Positions 34,733 through 46,597 of a stretch of 64,000 nucleotides of DNA are shown one piece after another (the stretch's first letter is position 1; the number at the start of each line of letters is the position of its first letter). This DNA is from Anniella stebbinsi. Lineage: Eukaryota; Chordata; Lepidosauria; Squamata; Anniellidae. The stretch covers positions 275,102,310 to 275,166,309 of the forward strand of contig JARDYH010000002.1 in NCBI GenBank assembly GCA_029215795.1. The letters run 5' to 3'. The notes beneath the pieces are model-generated. The model was not told the DNA's origin, ran no database searches, and was given only the letters and a program-made list of their open reading frames with translations. A program made the position numbers and the translations under genes.

Positions 34733-35640
34733 TAAGGCCTCATCCACACCAAGCAATATATTGCACTGTGGAAGTGATATGAAAGCGGTATATAAAAGGC
34801 AGGAGCTACACTACTGCTTTATAGCAGTATTGAAGTGCACTGACAACTGTGGGGGTCCACAGAACATACCATATACTACTTTCATACTGCTGTATCCTGC
34901 TTGGTGTGGCTCCTGCCTTTTATATACCGCTTTCATACTGCTCATCATCATCGGTGATCACTCTACCAAGATTATCTTCCAGAGTTAGAGGGACTTTAGC
35001 GGTGAGTCCGTAGATGACTACGGAGGCCGATCCTGGATCCACACAGCCTCCCACAGTAGAGGGCATAAGTTACCAGCTGGAAGACGGTAGCGGTGAGGGT
35101 TTTCTTGGTGTATTTTCTGCTTAGCTCTTTTAATCCTTTCTCTCTGTCTACACTCTTCTTCAAACTCCAAGGCACCTTTGGTAACAGCTGACCTCCAATT
35201 GGGAAGCTCCTGGGCCAAGTCTTCCCAGCTCTCGATGTTCATTTTACATTTCTTCAGGTTAGCTTTGAGAGCGTCTTTAAACCTTACATTAAACCATCCT
35301 TAACTTGGGAGTACAGCAGCTGTTTTGGAAGACGGTAATCAGGCATTCGGACAACATGCCCGGTCCAGCGGAGTTGATTTTGGATGATCATTGCTTCAGT
35401 GCTGGCGGTCCTCGCTTCTTCCAGGACACTGATGTTGGTTCATCTGTCTTCCCAAGTAATTTGCAGAATTTTCCGAAGACAACGCTGGTGGAATCTTTCA
35501 AGAAGTTGGAGATGGCGTTTATACGTGGTCCATGTTTCGCAGGCGTACAATAAGGTCGGTAATATAATAGCTTTGTAAATAAGCAATTTGGTCTCCCTGC
35601 GAATATCCCGCTACATCCTGCTTGGTGTAGTTGAGTCCTA
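34733..35640. mobile_element. Palindromic MITE split by a LINE
   Basis: The left part, 34733-34944, carries CACACCAAGCAATATATTGC, GGTATATAAAAGGCAGGAGC, ACTACTGCTTTATAGCAG and, in reverse, CTGCTTGGTGTGGCTCCTGC. The element then breaks at TTTCATACTGCT. After the LINE at about 34945-35605 it resumes with ACATCCTGCTTGGTGTAGTT. Related pieces lie near 8188, 49922 and 50653. Confidence 0.65.
34945..35605 (-). mobile_element. Non-LTR retrotransposon C-terminal fragment with zinc-finger-like tail
   Basis: On the minus strand from about 35605 the translation shows RDIRRETKLLIYKAI, LYACETWTTY, LRKILQITWEDR and LRWTGHVVRMPDYRLPKQLL. After a frame break come NIESWEDLAQELPNWRSAV and a Cys/His-rich tail of C-x2-C form near CPLCGRL with SHLRTH. 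This is the thumb-to-C-terminus region of a LINE reverse transcriptase, clearly a different clade from the CR1/L2-type copies. The clade is not resolved by eye. It is 5'-truncated and frame-shifted. Confidence 0.8.
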
Positions 35641-35876
35641 AGTCATGTTCAACCTGCTCTGAAGGGGGTTGGACTCCCCCTAAAGAATCAGATTTATAGT
35701 TTGGGGAATACTCTTGGATCCAGAACTGTCACTAAGGGCACAGTTGGACTCAGTGGAACAGAGCACTTTTTATCAGCTTAGGCTGATATACCAACTACAT
35801 CCTATCTGGACAGAGATAGCCTAGCTACAGTTATCCATGCTCTCATAACCTCTTGTTTGGATTACTGCAAAAAGTT
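35641..35876 (+). mobile_element. LINE fragment (CR1/L2-type)
   Basis: TTGGACTCCCCCTAAAGAAT, TTGGATCCAGAACTGTCACT, ATCAGCTTAGGCTGATATAC, CTGGACAGAGATAGCCTAGC and TTGGATTACTGCAA match, in order, the coding strand of the minus-strand LINE at 19.8-20.9 kb. It is truncated at both ends. Confidence 0.8.
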
Positions 35877-36859
35877 ACAACATTTTCAACATTTGAACAG
35901 GTGGTATATAGATACCACTTGTGAATGGATACTTAAATGGATATTTGGTCTGCCTTTGTTGAAGTTTATATATAATTCTTTAAAATATGTATTTTCACAC
36001 ACACACACACACACAATTTTTCATATGCATGTATTGAGATTGATATATTCAAATCTATGTAGTTACCATTTTCTTTTTTCTTTTTCATGGTTTTGTTTTG
36101 TTGACATTTTATAAAAATTAATTTTAAAAAACAGCATTAAAAAACAGGGAAGATAAAACATTTCGATAAAATCAGTTGAACAAATTATAGCTCTCACAGT
36201 AGTCATAAATAAAGGGGTGTATCAGGCCAAAACTACCTGAATAAAAATGCCTTTTCACACTGGCAGAAGATCAGAGGAGGTGGTGGAGGAGGCTAAATGG
36301 GACTCACTTGAAAAGGAGTTCAAATGGGGACAGCCAATCAGAAAGCTCTCTCTTGAGTTCCTGCCTAATGCTTGATAATACTTATAATATAGCTTGATGA
36401 TACTGAGACTTCATCCGCACAGTCGCAGAGTTAAAAGAAGCCATCATGGCTTCTCCCCCTGCCCAGTGCATGCTTTGTGCATACTTGTTGTTTATATCAT
36501 TACCTGTGCTGCAGTGCAGGTTGGCATGTCATCACTCCAGACCAGAAGCCGATCCCATGAAGTAGCTGAAAGGTGAAGGGGATCCTCCCTGGGAATGTTT
36601 AGGCAGAGTCACAAACTAGCTAAGAGGAGAGCTTGCAGGTTTTGTTTTTCATTTTAGTGTATCCTTTGTTTGCTCCCTTACCCTATTTGTTTGTTAAATG
36701 TTAATAAATTGCTTTAGTATAAAATCTGGCTTGTGGCGTGTGGTTTGAGGTGTCTGACCAAGACCTAAGGTAGGAGATAATCCCCTCACATGACCTAACC
36801 ACTTGGGACGCTACCCAGAGTAAGATCTGAACCTAGGAAAAGATAGTGAAGATGAATAA
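35877..36859. other. Mostly unassigned DNA
   Basis: There is an (AC)n run at 35999-36015. I recognise no gene or named repeat. Confidence 0.4.
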
Positions 36860-36987
36860 AGCCCCATGTAGTTTGTTTTTAGGTGTTCATGGTTTAAAAT
36901 TTTGTATACTGGTGTTTAAACGTTCAATGTTTTTAATTTTTGTAAACTGCCCAGAGAGCTTCGGCTATGGGGCAGTATATAAATGTA

Positions 36988-37026
<39 letters not shown>
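36860..37026 (+). mobile_element. LINE 3' terminus with (AAT)n tail
   Basis: TTTTTGTAAACTGCCCAGAG, then GCTTCGGCTATGGGGCAGTA and TATAAATG lead into an AAT run at 36987-37026. This is the standard 3' end of the CR1/L2-type elements of the window. Confidence 0.75.
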
Positions 37027-37027
<1 letters not shown>

Positions 37028-37711
37028 GGAGGAATCCTTTGGAGGCAATCTGCATTCAGAAAACCTTCAGCTGTTTGGGGCTCCCATGATTGCACCTGAT
37101 TGTGTAGGCACCTGTGGCTTGGCTGAAGCATGTCCCATTGTGCAGCACTCACTCACTCCAGGTATTAATTTTGGTTCTGTTTCAATCTTTTGAAGCCATT
37201 TTGTTTCAGTTGACCCACTATTAAGCACACTTTATCTAGAGATTAATTGATCTATTATTAAGCTTGATTTATTTCCCTTCACTCTTAAAATGTATTTAAA
37301 TGTGTATTTGTGATCTTGTTATTTCATGGAAACATAATGTGACTTGAATGGCAGCTGTCAAGGGCGCTATATAAGTAATGTTTTATTCCTCAAAGTAGTC
37401 CAACTGGGGGCCTTTTCAGGGGTTAATTTTTTAAAAAAATGTCTGCAGAGATTTCTGAAAATATGAATCCTGCATCCTCTCCCTACACAAGTCCAGGTGC
37501 ACATTACCCACAGCTAACTGAGTTATTTGGTTGCGGCAGTAAAACCCATAAGCACATTTAACATTCCTTGGCAGTAAAAGTATCATCATCATCATCCATC
37601 AATTAATAATTTTATGCCCTTTCATATCATGCACAATCAGTGGCCACAATCTGCCTATTAATAACAGGGCCGGATCGATCCCAACTTTCCCATTTTGCTA
37701 GTTGCTTTCTT

Positions 37712-37921
37712 CAGTGGAGGCTTGTGACTCCAATTTTCGTGGGGCTGTGATTCCACTCTGAGTTTCAGTCAGAACACTAAAGGAGCTATCCAAGGTGCTG
37801 AACCCTATCCCCCAAAGGGGTTACCCACCTTGAATAGCTCCTTTAGAGTTCTGGATGGTTCTGACTAAAACCCAGAATGGAATCACAGCCCCACAAAAAT
37901 CAGAGCCACCAGCCTCTGCTG
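37712..37921. repeat. Palindromic MITE-like element
   Basis: The left arm CAGTGGAGGCTTGTGACTCC with GGGGCTGTGATTCCA and AAAGGAGCTAT returns in reverse as ATAGCTCCTTTAGAG, TGGAATCACAGCCCC and GAGCCACCAGCCTCTGCTG. Arms are about 85 bases around a 30-base centre. Confidence 0.75.
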
Positions 37922-40299
37922 GCTTTGTTTGGCCATAGCCAAATGATATTTTCCATTATCTCTGGTTAGGATGAAAGCTGCCACAAGAGAGAGTCTCCTG
38001 ACCAGAACTTGTTGGCAAAACAGAAAAGGAGACAAATGTCCCCAGTGTGAAGTCCTCAGGCAAAAGGGATGCTCAGAGAGAATTTCAATGAGCCATGTCC
38101 TTCTTTTTATGCCAAACTGCTAAAACAACAACAACCCACAAGGTTTTAATAAATAAGTTCTCCTTAAAGGGATTGCTGGCTGTCCCAAACAACAAAATGA
38201 GCTTTACAACGATTACCTCAATACATAAAATTAGTATACAAACTGGAATTTTGATTACTGATTGTATACAGCCCTAAGAGTTTTGTATTGAAGGACATAC
38301 TAGAAATTATGTCGAACAAAGAACATCAAAATTGCAATTGTGTCAATAGAGTGCACATCCACACAAAGCCAGGTTTTCAGGACACCAATGTACCCATGGA
38401 CAGCTCTTGGCACCTACCAAGCTTCCTGTCTATCCTGATTTTTATTTTATTTCAGATTGTTTAGCTATTATTTTCTAAATTGGAAAGCTGACATGATTCA
38501 AAGTGGAGTGCTGCTCTCTCCAGGACCACCTTTATTTTGGTTTGAAAAAGTGGTTTCATGTGTGGAGCTGAGACCCCACCTCTGCTTTGTACTTAGATTA
38601 TTGGGGGAGCTACTTTTCTTAACATCTCACCAGTTTGCCTTCTGGGAAATTAGTATTTTGTGCCAGGACCTGTCCACAAAATTAGCCATTTTGTGAGAGC
38701 ACCAACAACACTCTCAAAATTCCACATGTGCCCACTGACCTAAAGAAGTTGGGGAACCCGAATTAGCGAGTATGTTCCATTGAACATAGTGAGACTTACT
38801 TCTGAGTAAACATGGAAAGGATTGCACTTTACTCATCTATTTATCCTGTCAGTGGTGAAGATTTTTTTTTACCATTCACCAGATACAGATTAGAACTGAA
38901 GCAAACTTCCTCATTGCTGGTTTTCCTGATTTGGTGCGTGTGTGACTTTAGGAGCACAATTTGGGATGGCGGCCTATTTTACATGGTTTTCAGAAGGGGT
39001 GAGAGAGCTTACTGTAGAGACAGTGGCAGCTCCCTTTTTCTCCTTCTCCTTTAACATTTAAAGGAAAACACCTGCTGTGGCAGCAGCGCTTTTTCTTCTT
39101 TACACTTTAAAAAATGCCGCCTGTTGCAGGGTGGTGGCATCTAGAGCTCCAGAATGCCTGCGGAATGTCACTAATGGTGTGGGGCTCATTTTGGAGGATT
39201 CCCCCCCCCCCACACACACACACAAGCTAATAGAAAAACTTTCTGGGTGTAAGAGTATAGTGTACCTTCAATTTCCATGCAGGAAAAAAAGTGGTTCAGC
39301 TATCAGATGCTTAGGAAACAATGGGGATCGAAAATAACCTGGAAAACAATATAGCATGTCTTTTCAGAACAAGCAGATTACAGTTCTTCATTCTGAAACA
39401 GAAATGGCTACTAACCGTGTATGAAAATTGTATCTAAAGTAAATAATGTCTTGATAAAAGTAATTACGATACATTTTGTTTATGTATCTGCCAGAAGAAA
39501 GAGACAACCAACATTATCACATGCACACACACATACAAATCTATTAAGTATTTGTTTATGGTTTCACAGATACCGGCAGTGACAATGTCCATCACTATCA
39601 CACAAACAAAGGAAGTATTTTTTTTCCCCACACACACCACATGCTTCATCTTTGGAATTTCATGCCTTGTCATACGATAATGCCCAAGTGTATAACATAT
39701 TAAAAAGAACTAATCCAGGGGTATGGAACAGATATATATCATCATGACGGTCACAAATATTTTTCATATTTCATTCGCATGTCTAACATAATTTTGTTGT
39801 TATTTTCTCCAACACAGTGAACTGCAAACTATGTCTGTGGACATGTGTTTTCTCCTACACATGTCCACAAGCATAGTTTCGATTCTGAATCTATTTGCCT
39901 GCAAGATGAAAACTTTTTGACTTGACCCTTTGAAATTTTGGTAGAGGAAACTAAAAATGCTACTAACTGAAAACCAGTGAATATGGCTGCCTCTTACTTT
40001 GCATCTTAGTTTTCAGGTCTTTCGTGGAATTATTTTTTGCCATTACATTTCCAAACTTCTCTGCAGTTATGACGAGAATTTTGGTGGTGAACCTCAATAA
40101 AAGCTTGCAAGTGTTTTTTCAATTTAGGGTGGGAGAGTGTTGCAAAGCTTCCATTGCTAAATTAAGCCAAGCAATTTGTGAAAGATTAGGAACATAAGCA
40201 CTGTATCGTTTCATTGATTATTCTGTTAGATAAATATATTTTAAAACTTTTGATTGACTAAAAAAAATAACTTGCTTAATCAGGCAGCAGAATTTTTTA
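37922..40299. other. Mostly unassigned AT-rich DNA
   Basis: A short GGGAGTAAGTCCC-family remnant lies near 38770-38828 and a 23-bp-arm hairpin at 39826-39879. I see no gene. Confidence 0.45.
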
Positions 40300-40510
40300 A
40301 TTTTCAAAATAAATAATAATAATTTTATTGCCGCCTTCCAAGGAGGTCATTACTTCCCACTTTCTTTATCCTCACAACATCCCTGTGAGGTACGTTAGGC
40401 TGAGACTGGATTGACTAAATATAAGTCACCAAGTGAGCTTTACGGTTGAGCAGGAATTTGAACTTAGGTCTCCTTGCTCATAGTCTGACACGTTCACTAT
40501 TATATGGACT
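40300..40510 (-). mobile_element. tRNA-derived SINE, first family
   Basis: The complement shows TTATTGCCGCCTTCCAAGGA, TCCTCACAACATCCCTGTGA and, at the 5' part, GAATTTGAACTTAGGTC. It is diverged. Confidence 0.7.
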
Positions 40511-40821
40511 CTCTTATAAAAACTGCAGATGGCAATCACCATCTTAAAAGAGATATCCCATTTCACATAGGCGGTAATGCTTCTTCTAAATCTTAGAAGT
40601 CTGAGGAGAGGAAGACTTTTCTCCCATCTGCTGCTCCCATCTCTCTCACTGCTGGGGCAGGCAAAAATGGATGGGGTCTCAGGAAAAAGCTTGGTGGGCC
40701 ACATACCGAGGTTTCCCCCATGCCTGTTCTAAGACAACATGTGTATCATCTACAAACAAAGAAAGTTGATTATTTACTTCAAAACTACTGTTTTTAGTCA
40801 TAGATAAATTTAACTGATTAA

Positions 40822-40941
40822 GGGTGCCATCCTATATATGTTTAAACAGAAAATAGTCATACAACTCCCGGTATTCCCCAGCCACCATGCGGGGAGTTGT
40901 GGGATTTCTTTTCTATCTAAACATGCATAGAATTGCATCCC
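40822..40941. mobile_element. TAA-type MITE (family E)
   Basis: The left end TAA/GGGTGCCATCC leads to GTTTAAACAGAAAATAGTC and ACAACTCCCGGTATTCCCC. The right arm returns as GGGGAGTTGTGGGATTTC and ATCTAAACATGCATAGAATT, ending GCATCC. The right target copy is degraded. Confidence 0.75.
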
Positions 40942-42219
40942 CATTGACTTACAGAGGAATCTTACATGAAAAGTCCTGTCTGTGTTAGTCTGTAATGGTG
41001 CATTCAGAGATGATAGTCATCAAGTGATGTACATCAATGATGAACTGGTAATATAGTCTCATACTGTTGATGTCACCAAACATGACTGCTGAACGCTGAA
41101 AATAATCAAATAGCATCTAATGCTCCATTGGTAGCTGTACATGGACTATAGGTAAATGCAGACTCTATGGCCTGAACACCTTTTCCCCTCCTTTTCCTCT
41201 CTTTTTTACCAAAGAGTTCTGGAGAATTCAAAAGCTTGCAGAGTATTTTTTTGAGTTGGCCTAATAAAGCCATCACGGTGATATGAGTTTTGGAAACGTT
41301 GTTTTCGAATCTTTTTGTGTGTGTTTTACAGAAGCAGTTGTTATAAAGCAAAATTACTTAAGTCCACTGTCTCTGCGGATTTTAGCATCTCTCCCCACAC
41401 CTTAAATGGCCAGCTGTCACATTGCCCGAATGTCAGATCAGCTCCTATTATTGGATTCAGGCTCCTCGCTATGGTTTTCAAGCAATCTGGCCAATCTGTA
41501 CTATGCATTGCCAGAGGGGCTCCAAATTATTCAGTAATGCATTTGTGCTCTTGTGGGAGGGAAAAGAAGAGGTACTATTTCAATAATTTAGACACATTCT
41601 TAAAAAATACCATCAACTTTCCATATCAGTTTCAGATCTTCATGGGGGGGGGGCATATTTAGAGAAACTTTTAGCATATCCTACGCTGACACATAAATAG
41701 AGATAATTCAAAATGAAGGCTTTAACAAATTCATATATTTGTTTTATTACCAATAATAATAATAATAATAACAATAACAACAACCCTGCATTTCACCTTC
41801 TCAGAATACTTTATAGACATCATAGCAGTAAGCAAAGAAAACTCAGCACAACAAAAGTTGTGCTTGAGTATTACAGCAATTTAGGGGAAGAATTAAAATA
41901 TTCAAGTGACATGCAGTTACAATAAATCAGGGGCTCCCTTTTCCCCTGTCCTCTGATTTCTTGTTGTGCGATTCCAGTACCTAATTGGAAATAGAAGTTT
42001 CACCCTGATGAGGGTGGCCCTTACCTCACTGTTCTTCAGGTTATGTGTTTTAGCTACCAAAATCTTCAGTACATCTCTTTATCCCCAGTACTAAATCCAT
42101 CACTGTTTATTAAGTATCATTTTCATTAACAATATGTTTTAGAAACAAAACCCAGGAAAAAAAACCTTTCTGCCTGATCTTACTCACTTCAGAAATACAT
42201 CCCATGGAATTTAATTGGA
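40942..42219. other. Mostly unassigned DNA
   Basis: AAAGCTTGCAGAGTATTTTT with GGCCTAATAAAGCCATCAC (41230-41280) resembles a common interspersed repeat that I cannot classify. An interrupted (AAT)n lies at 41753-41785. Confidence 0.4.
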
Positions 42220-44089
42220 CATGTAGCCGAAATCCTAAACAGAAGCACCTGTTTTTAATAGAACTCACTCCCATGCAAGTAGATTTAGGATTTTAGCTTT
42301 ACAGAGCAATCCTACACATCTCCTTGAAAGTAATTCCTAATGTGTTCCAGATAAATGGGCATAGCATTGCAGCCTCAATGTTGAATGTATGTTTAGGGTT
42401 TCAGCCATAGTTTTCATTACAAAAGATGGGAGCATATAAAATTATGTTGGGTTATATCAGGAAGTCATACCACTGATAGAACTTCTAGGGGTGGGGAGTT
42501 ATGAAAACTCTCAAGGGCCAACATGTTGTATCTACTCAATGCAGCGGGGGAGGAGTGAGAGAAAGCTGCCAGACCATTGTTATTAAAAGACATTCTGTTT
42601 CTTTAAATGTTTGAGTGCATCTCTCCCACCCTCAATTCCAACCATTACTATCTCCATATATTATACTTGTCATAACTCCCTGCTACAGTGAGTCAGTGTG
42701 CTGAAAATAAACTTCATGGCTTCTATTTGAAAGCAGGAGTCCAAACGCTAAGCGGAGGGGGGGAGGGAGTTTACCCTCTGTCCTAGTGTAAACCACAAAG
42801 AGGAGGAAGTCAGGACTTAATCGTTGCAATGAATGTTGGAAGGGGGAAAATGTGCTCTTGACATCTGATGGAACAGATAAATCTGGCTCTGTGAATTAAC
42901 TCTCCATCCCCCCCCCCCCCGCCCTATTTCCCAGTTTGGGAAAGAGCAGGGAGGGGTGCAAGCATGTGGCATCCACTTCCTTGTGAAGCCTCTTTCAAAA
43001 GCGTTTTCCAGTGGGAATATCAGACTCATGGAACCCCTAACTTAAAATCCTATATTTACAAGACCGGTTTAATTTTAACACAAGTACTCTCTTTCAAGTG
43101 AATCTCTGGCCTCGAAAGCAGGACTTTCAAAATTCATAAACTAACCCTAGTCATTAAAGTAGTTTAAAAAAAAAAGAAAAAAGTAAACTGTAGCAAAGAG
43201 TCAGTGAACTGGATGTATGAAAGTTGCTGACAACCTGCCCCGATCCCAACCCCACCTCCTAAACTCTAGGAGTTTGGGATAAGATGCCATAACCAGAAAT
43301 AGCCTAAGGAGCTGCACCAAACCCACACACATGCATATATTCAGGCCACAGTAGACACTGTGAGGAAGCCAATTTTTAATCACACCTTTCTGGCTTTTTT
43401 GTATGGGATGTGTCTAACACAGTTTTATAGAGACCACTGGGTAATTTTGTCGCTCATGTACCTTCTTTCTAACAGTAACAACCCTTCATTCAGCCAACCT
43501 CATCCTCTTCTCCAGCATCCCAAATTGGCTCTCCTGCCATTTAAGTAGAAGATAATAATTCTTTCAAGTGTGCTGATCCGCCTGTTCTAGGCAGTTTCTT
43601 GATGCTAAGTGCAGACGGCCTAATAGGACTGCAATGTTTCATTGATAGATTAAAAGGATGCCTGAAAGTAGCATTTTAAATTATTTTAGTACAAGTACTT
43701 GGAAATGCCATGGCACCATCTTACAAGAAGCATTTTTCTCACACACAAGATGCCTCTTCTAAGATGGTGCTTCAAATAATATATGATGCTTCAGCTAAAA
43801 ACAAAGCATATATGCTTTCCCCTCCCCTTTCTTTCCCGTCAGAACTATTGTTCTTTTCATGTGCAAATCAATTAAAACCCTTACGTTTCATTCAATTATT
43901 TTTTTAAAAGTACATTTTTTAAAATACCACTATTAATGGTAGTTATTACGTAGCATCCAAATGATGTTGTGCGAGTGGAAACTAGGTTCTGAACTATGCA
44001 CGCAAGAGGAGAAACCAACTAATGCTATGTTTGACCAATGGAAAAATTCAGTGGTGCTCTGCTGGTGCTATTTGAGTTTGTGGAATGAC
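42220..44089. other. Mostly unassigned DNA
   Basis: 42220-42400 holds diverged GGGAGTAAGTCCC-family remnants, and a run of Cs occurs near 42909. The rest holds nothing I recognise. Distant regulatory elements of PRKG1 could lie here but cannot be seen without alignment. Confidence 0.4.
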
Positions 44090-44259
44090 ACTGTTGGATA
44101 CTGCCCATTATTTATATAGTCCCATTACTGTGCACACAGCGCTTTACAGGGTGAATAGGATGGGCCCGTGCTCCACGGAGCTTACAATTAAATGTAAATG
44201 GCAGTGAGTGAAGCAGGATCGTATCATAAACATCTGTGGCAGAGGGAAAACTAACAAAG

Positions 44260-44612
44260 GCTACCTCCACAAGAGAGGTTTAATGCTCTTTGAAGGCTCA
44301 TTATAAATTTTACCTCCACACCAGCGGAGCGCAAAACGGGCGTAGAGGCGTGTTATCTCCCGGATTATGCGCATTATCGAATGCGCGTTAAATAGCGACT
44401 TTTATTTTGCTTCGGCCGTTAAAGCGCGTTATGCCCATGTGAACAAGCGATTATGCGCATTAACTTCTTGTAAAACGCTTTTTGGACATCAATTAATGCG
44501 CTTCACCGCCTCTCGCCGCCTCCCGTGCAGAGGGATTAGGAGTAAATGCGCCTCCGCGATAATGCGCATAATCGCCGAACCAGGCGCAAAAGCGCATCCT
44601 TGTGGAGGGGGC
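44260..44612. mobile_element. GCGCAT-rich MITE-like element, copy 2
   Basis: This 353-bp copy is in reverse orientation to copy 1. Its ends are GCTACCTCCACAAGAGAGG and CTTGTGGAGGGGGCC. It retains the most CpGs of the four (GCGCATTATCGAATGCGCG, CTTCGGCCGTTAAAGCGCG). It lies 1.7 kb from the PRKG1 exon, on the intron side. Confidence 0.87.
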
Positions 44613-45059
44613 CAAAGCCTCTCTCCTCAGCAGACAGAAGTCTCTTGCAGCATTGCCAGCATAATATAGAAGTGAACTGAAAGTTCTCAGTAGTTGTAAG
44701 GAGAAGGAAAATGAATTGTGTTTCTCAGCTGCCAGCTTGCTCAGGCCTTGAGCATGACCACTCCAATGCCCTCTGTCTCTCCTGCCAACCTTCATTGCCA
44801 TGGGAACCTCACACCAACATTTTGTCAAGAGAAACAGCAAAAGGACGATCTCCCCTCTGCCACATATACAAACATACATACATAAAGGGACGCACGGCAA
44901 TCTAGGTGCTAGTTTGAAATATTAAAGGATATTATGGGGAGATTTGTCACGACGTACAAAACCCCTTAAAAAGTGGGAAGGTCGGCGTGAAAACAGCAAT
45001 GAACCACCCCCACCCCGAAAGAAAACAAAGCCCAAAAACTTCTCTCCCTACTGCCTCCT
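44613..45059. other. Intron sequence bordering the CpG-rich block
   Basis: I see no repeat or gene here. Confidence 0.4.
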
Positions 45060-45194
45060 CATAGCCTGTTCCAATCGCATGCTGCTTTGATAGCCTTCGT
45101 GCGCCTGGTACCTCTGTTCCTCAAGAACCCCCGTCCCCCCTCTCCGCCCTTCCGAGGTACTGACATTCAAACTAGGCAGAGGGAAGATAGGGAA

Positions 45195-45225
<31 letters not shown>

Positions 45226-46325
45226 CAAAAGGGCGAGAGGGCGGGGTGGTGGGGGTGGAGGAAGAGAGACGCAGTTTAATAGGATATTCAATATCCTGCA
45301 ACGTGCATTTGGAGCTCGGCGCTTCCAGCGACTTAAAAGCACATAATGCGCTCTGCACTTCCTCTCGCTAATGTCCACAGGGGGTTTAATGCTGGGGCCG
45401 ATCGATGGGGCTTCTCTGGTGTCCGGGACTTTTTTCTTTTCTTTTTTGAAAAAGCAGCAGCAGCAGCCAGTCTGGAAAAAGGGAAGGGTTGGGGCAGGCG
45501 GGATGCTTGCGGGAAGGGGTGGGGGGAAGCGCTGGAGGAAAGAGGAAGGACTGGGGTTTCTCACCGCCTCGCCCCTCCCATTTTTTTGAAACCCAGAATG
45601 TCTCTCCTCTTCCCTTCCCATCGCCAAGGGTTCCCACTCTACGCCTCCTCCCCCTTTTCCCCAGTTGTGGGAGAGCAGCACAGTCTTAAGGGCAAAGGAA
45701 GGGCAAGCGGCTTCGGAGGCCGCGACTGAGCATGCCCAGCCGTCCAGGCATGCTCATCAAAAATAGAAGGGCAGCCGAACTGCCAAATGGTGATGTGAAG
45801 CAAGGGAGGCTTTCGGCACCCCGGTTGGGGCTTGCAAAACGAGAGCTGGGGATGGTGCGGTGGAATGGGGGTGGCGGGGTGGGAAGGACGGCCATCCAAA
45901 ACAGCACAAGGAGTTCTGCAGGAACTTTGCAACTTTGCTTTGGAGGCGCGTGGTGGTGATCCTGGGGAAGGGAGAAAGGTCAGGGGAGGTTTGTTGCTGG
46001 TCTTCCTTTCTGTTTTGGACCTTCAATCCCAGCTCCCAGGTAGCACGTGACGGGCAGGGCTTTCCCTTCGCCCCATCCTCATCATCCCCAGCCTTGAACC
46101 ATGTCCCCACCCCGCTAACCTTGGGGGAGTTTGCAAGAAGAAGACGACCCAGCGAGGAGGGACTATAGCACACCGCCCTCCCCTTGGCTGCAACCATCCA
46201 GCTTTAAGGAAACTTGGGGGCTGAAGGAGACACGGGTGTGAGATGTGACACACTCACCCGTGTGTGCGCGCGCGCACCCCCCCCCCCCCAATAAGAAGCC
46301 TTCACACACCCCATCCCCGATTCGT

Positions 46326-46331
46326 TCCCAC
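46326..46331 (-). other. PRKG1: Splice donor of PRKG1-alpha exon 1
   Basis: On the minus strand the exon ends GAAAG and is followed by GTGGGA, a consensus-like donor. The junction falls after the second base of codon 89, so the next exon must supply the last base of an Arg or Ser codon. In the known protein, residue 89 is Arg and is followed by the sequence shared by the alpha and beta isoforms, so the break falls where expected. Reading on past the junction gives unrelated residues. Confidence 0.93.
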
Positions 46332-46597
46332 CTTTCGGACTTGGTGAATTTCCGAAACGCCTGCCGGAGATCGTGGAAAGAGCGATAGGTCTGGGGCTCG
46401 GCGGAGATGCCCTGCGCCCGGGTGGTGCGCGGCCCGATGTGGGTGGTGGGCGCGGGCAGCACCGACTGACACTTGTGCAGCTTCCTCCTCAGTTCCTGGA
46501 TCTCCTCGTCCTTTTCGGATAAGCGCCTCTCCAGCTCTTTAATCCGCTCATCCTTCAGAAGCAGCAGCTTGGCAAAGTCCCCTTCCAGCTCGCTCAT
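46332..46597 (-). CDS. PRKG1: PRKG1 isoform-alpha first coding exon (cGMP-dependent protein kinase 1, N-terminus)
   Basis: This exon encodes the N-terminal 88 residues, plus two bases of codon 89, of the alpha isoform of cGMP-dependent protein kinase 1, a cytosolic serine/threonine kinase of the NO-cGMP pathway in smooth muscle, platelets and neurons. The protein starts MSELEGDFAK and ends FTKSE(R). I recognise it from the vertebrate family; by recall it differs from the human protein at about nine mostly conservative positions. Leu12, Ile19, Leu26, Ile33 and Leu40 form a perfect heptad for the dimerising leucine zipper that also docks anchoring partners. Cys43 (Cys42 without Met) is the interchain disulfide cysteine of the alpha form. 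Residues 57-68 hold the autoinhibitory stretch with the pseudosubstrate-like RAQGIS. Start context is good (A at -3). Cyclic-nucleotide-binding and kinase domains must lie in exons outside the window at lower coordinates. Very confident. Confidence 0.97.

Larger units (their letters stand above)
1..46331 (-). other. PRKG1: PRKG1-alpha intron 1 (partial)
   Basis: Everything downstream of the exon-1 donor to the window edge is intron 1 of the alpha transcript, at least 46.3 kb long. No second exon and no isoform-beta first exon is visible. The beta N-terminus has its own leucine zipper of about 100 residues and would show as a long minus-strand frame. In mammals the beta first exon lies tens of kilobases downstream of the alpha exon, so its absence is expected. 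The intron is heavily colonised by the repeats listed separately. Confidence 0.85.

Noticed and set aside
45172..46197. Long open frames on both strands in the CpG-rich block
   Set aside because: They overlap each other, are low-complexity (runs of Pro, Gly, His) and follow from few stop codons in GC-rich DNA; only the PRKG1 frame has a recognisable product.
1..46331. PRKG1 isoform-beta first exon or exon 2 within the window
   Set aside because: No minus-strand frame resembles the beta zipper or the start of the common region; the longest minus-strand frames are LINE-derived or unrecognised.
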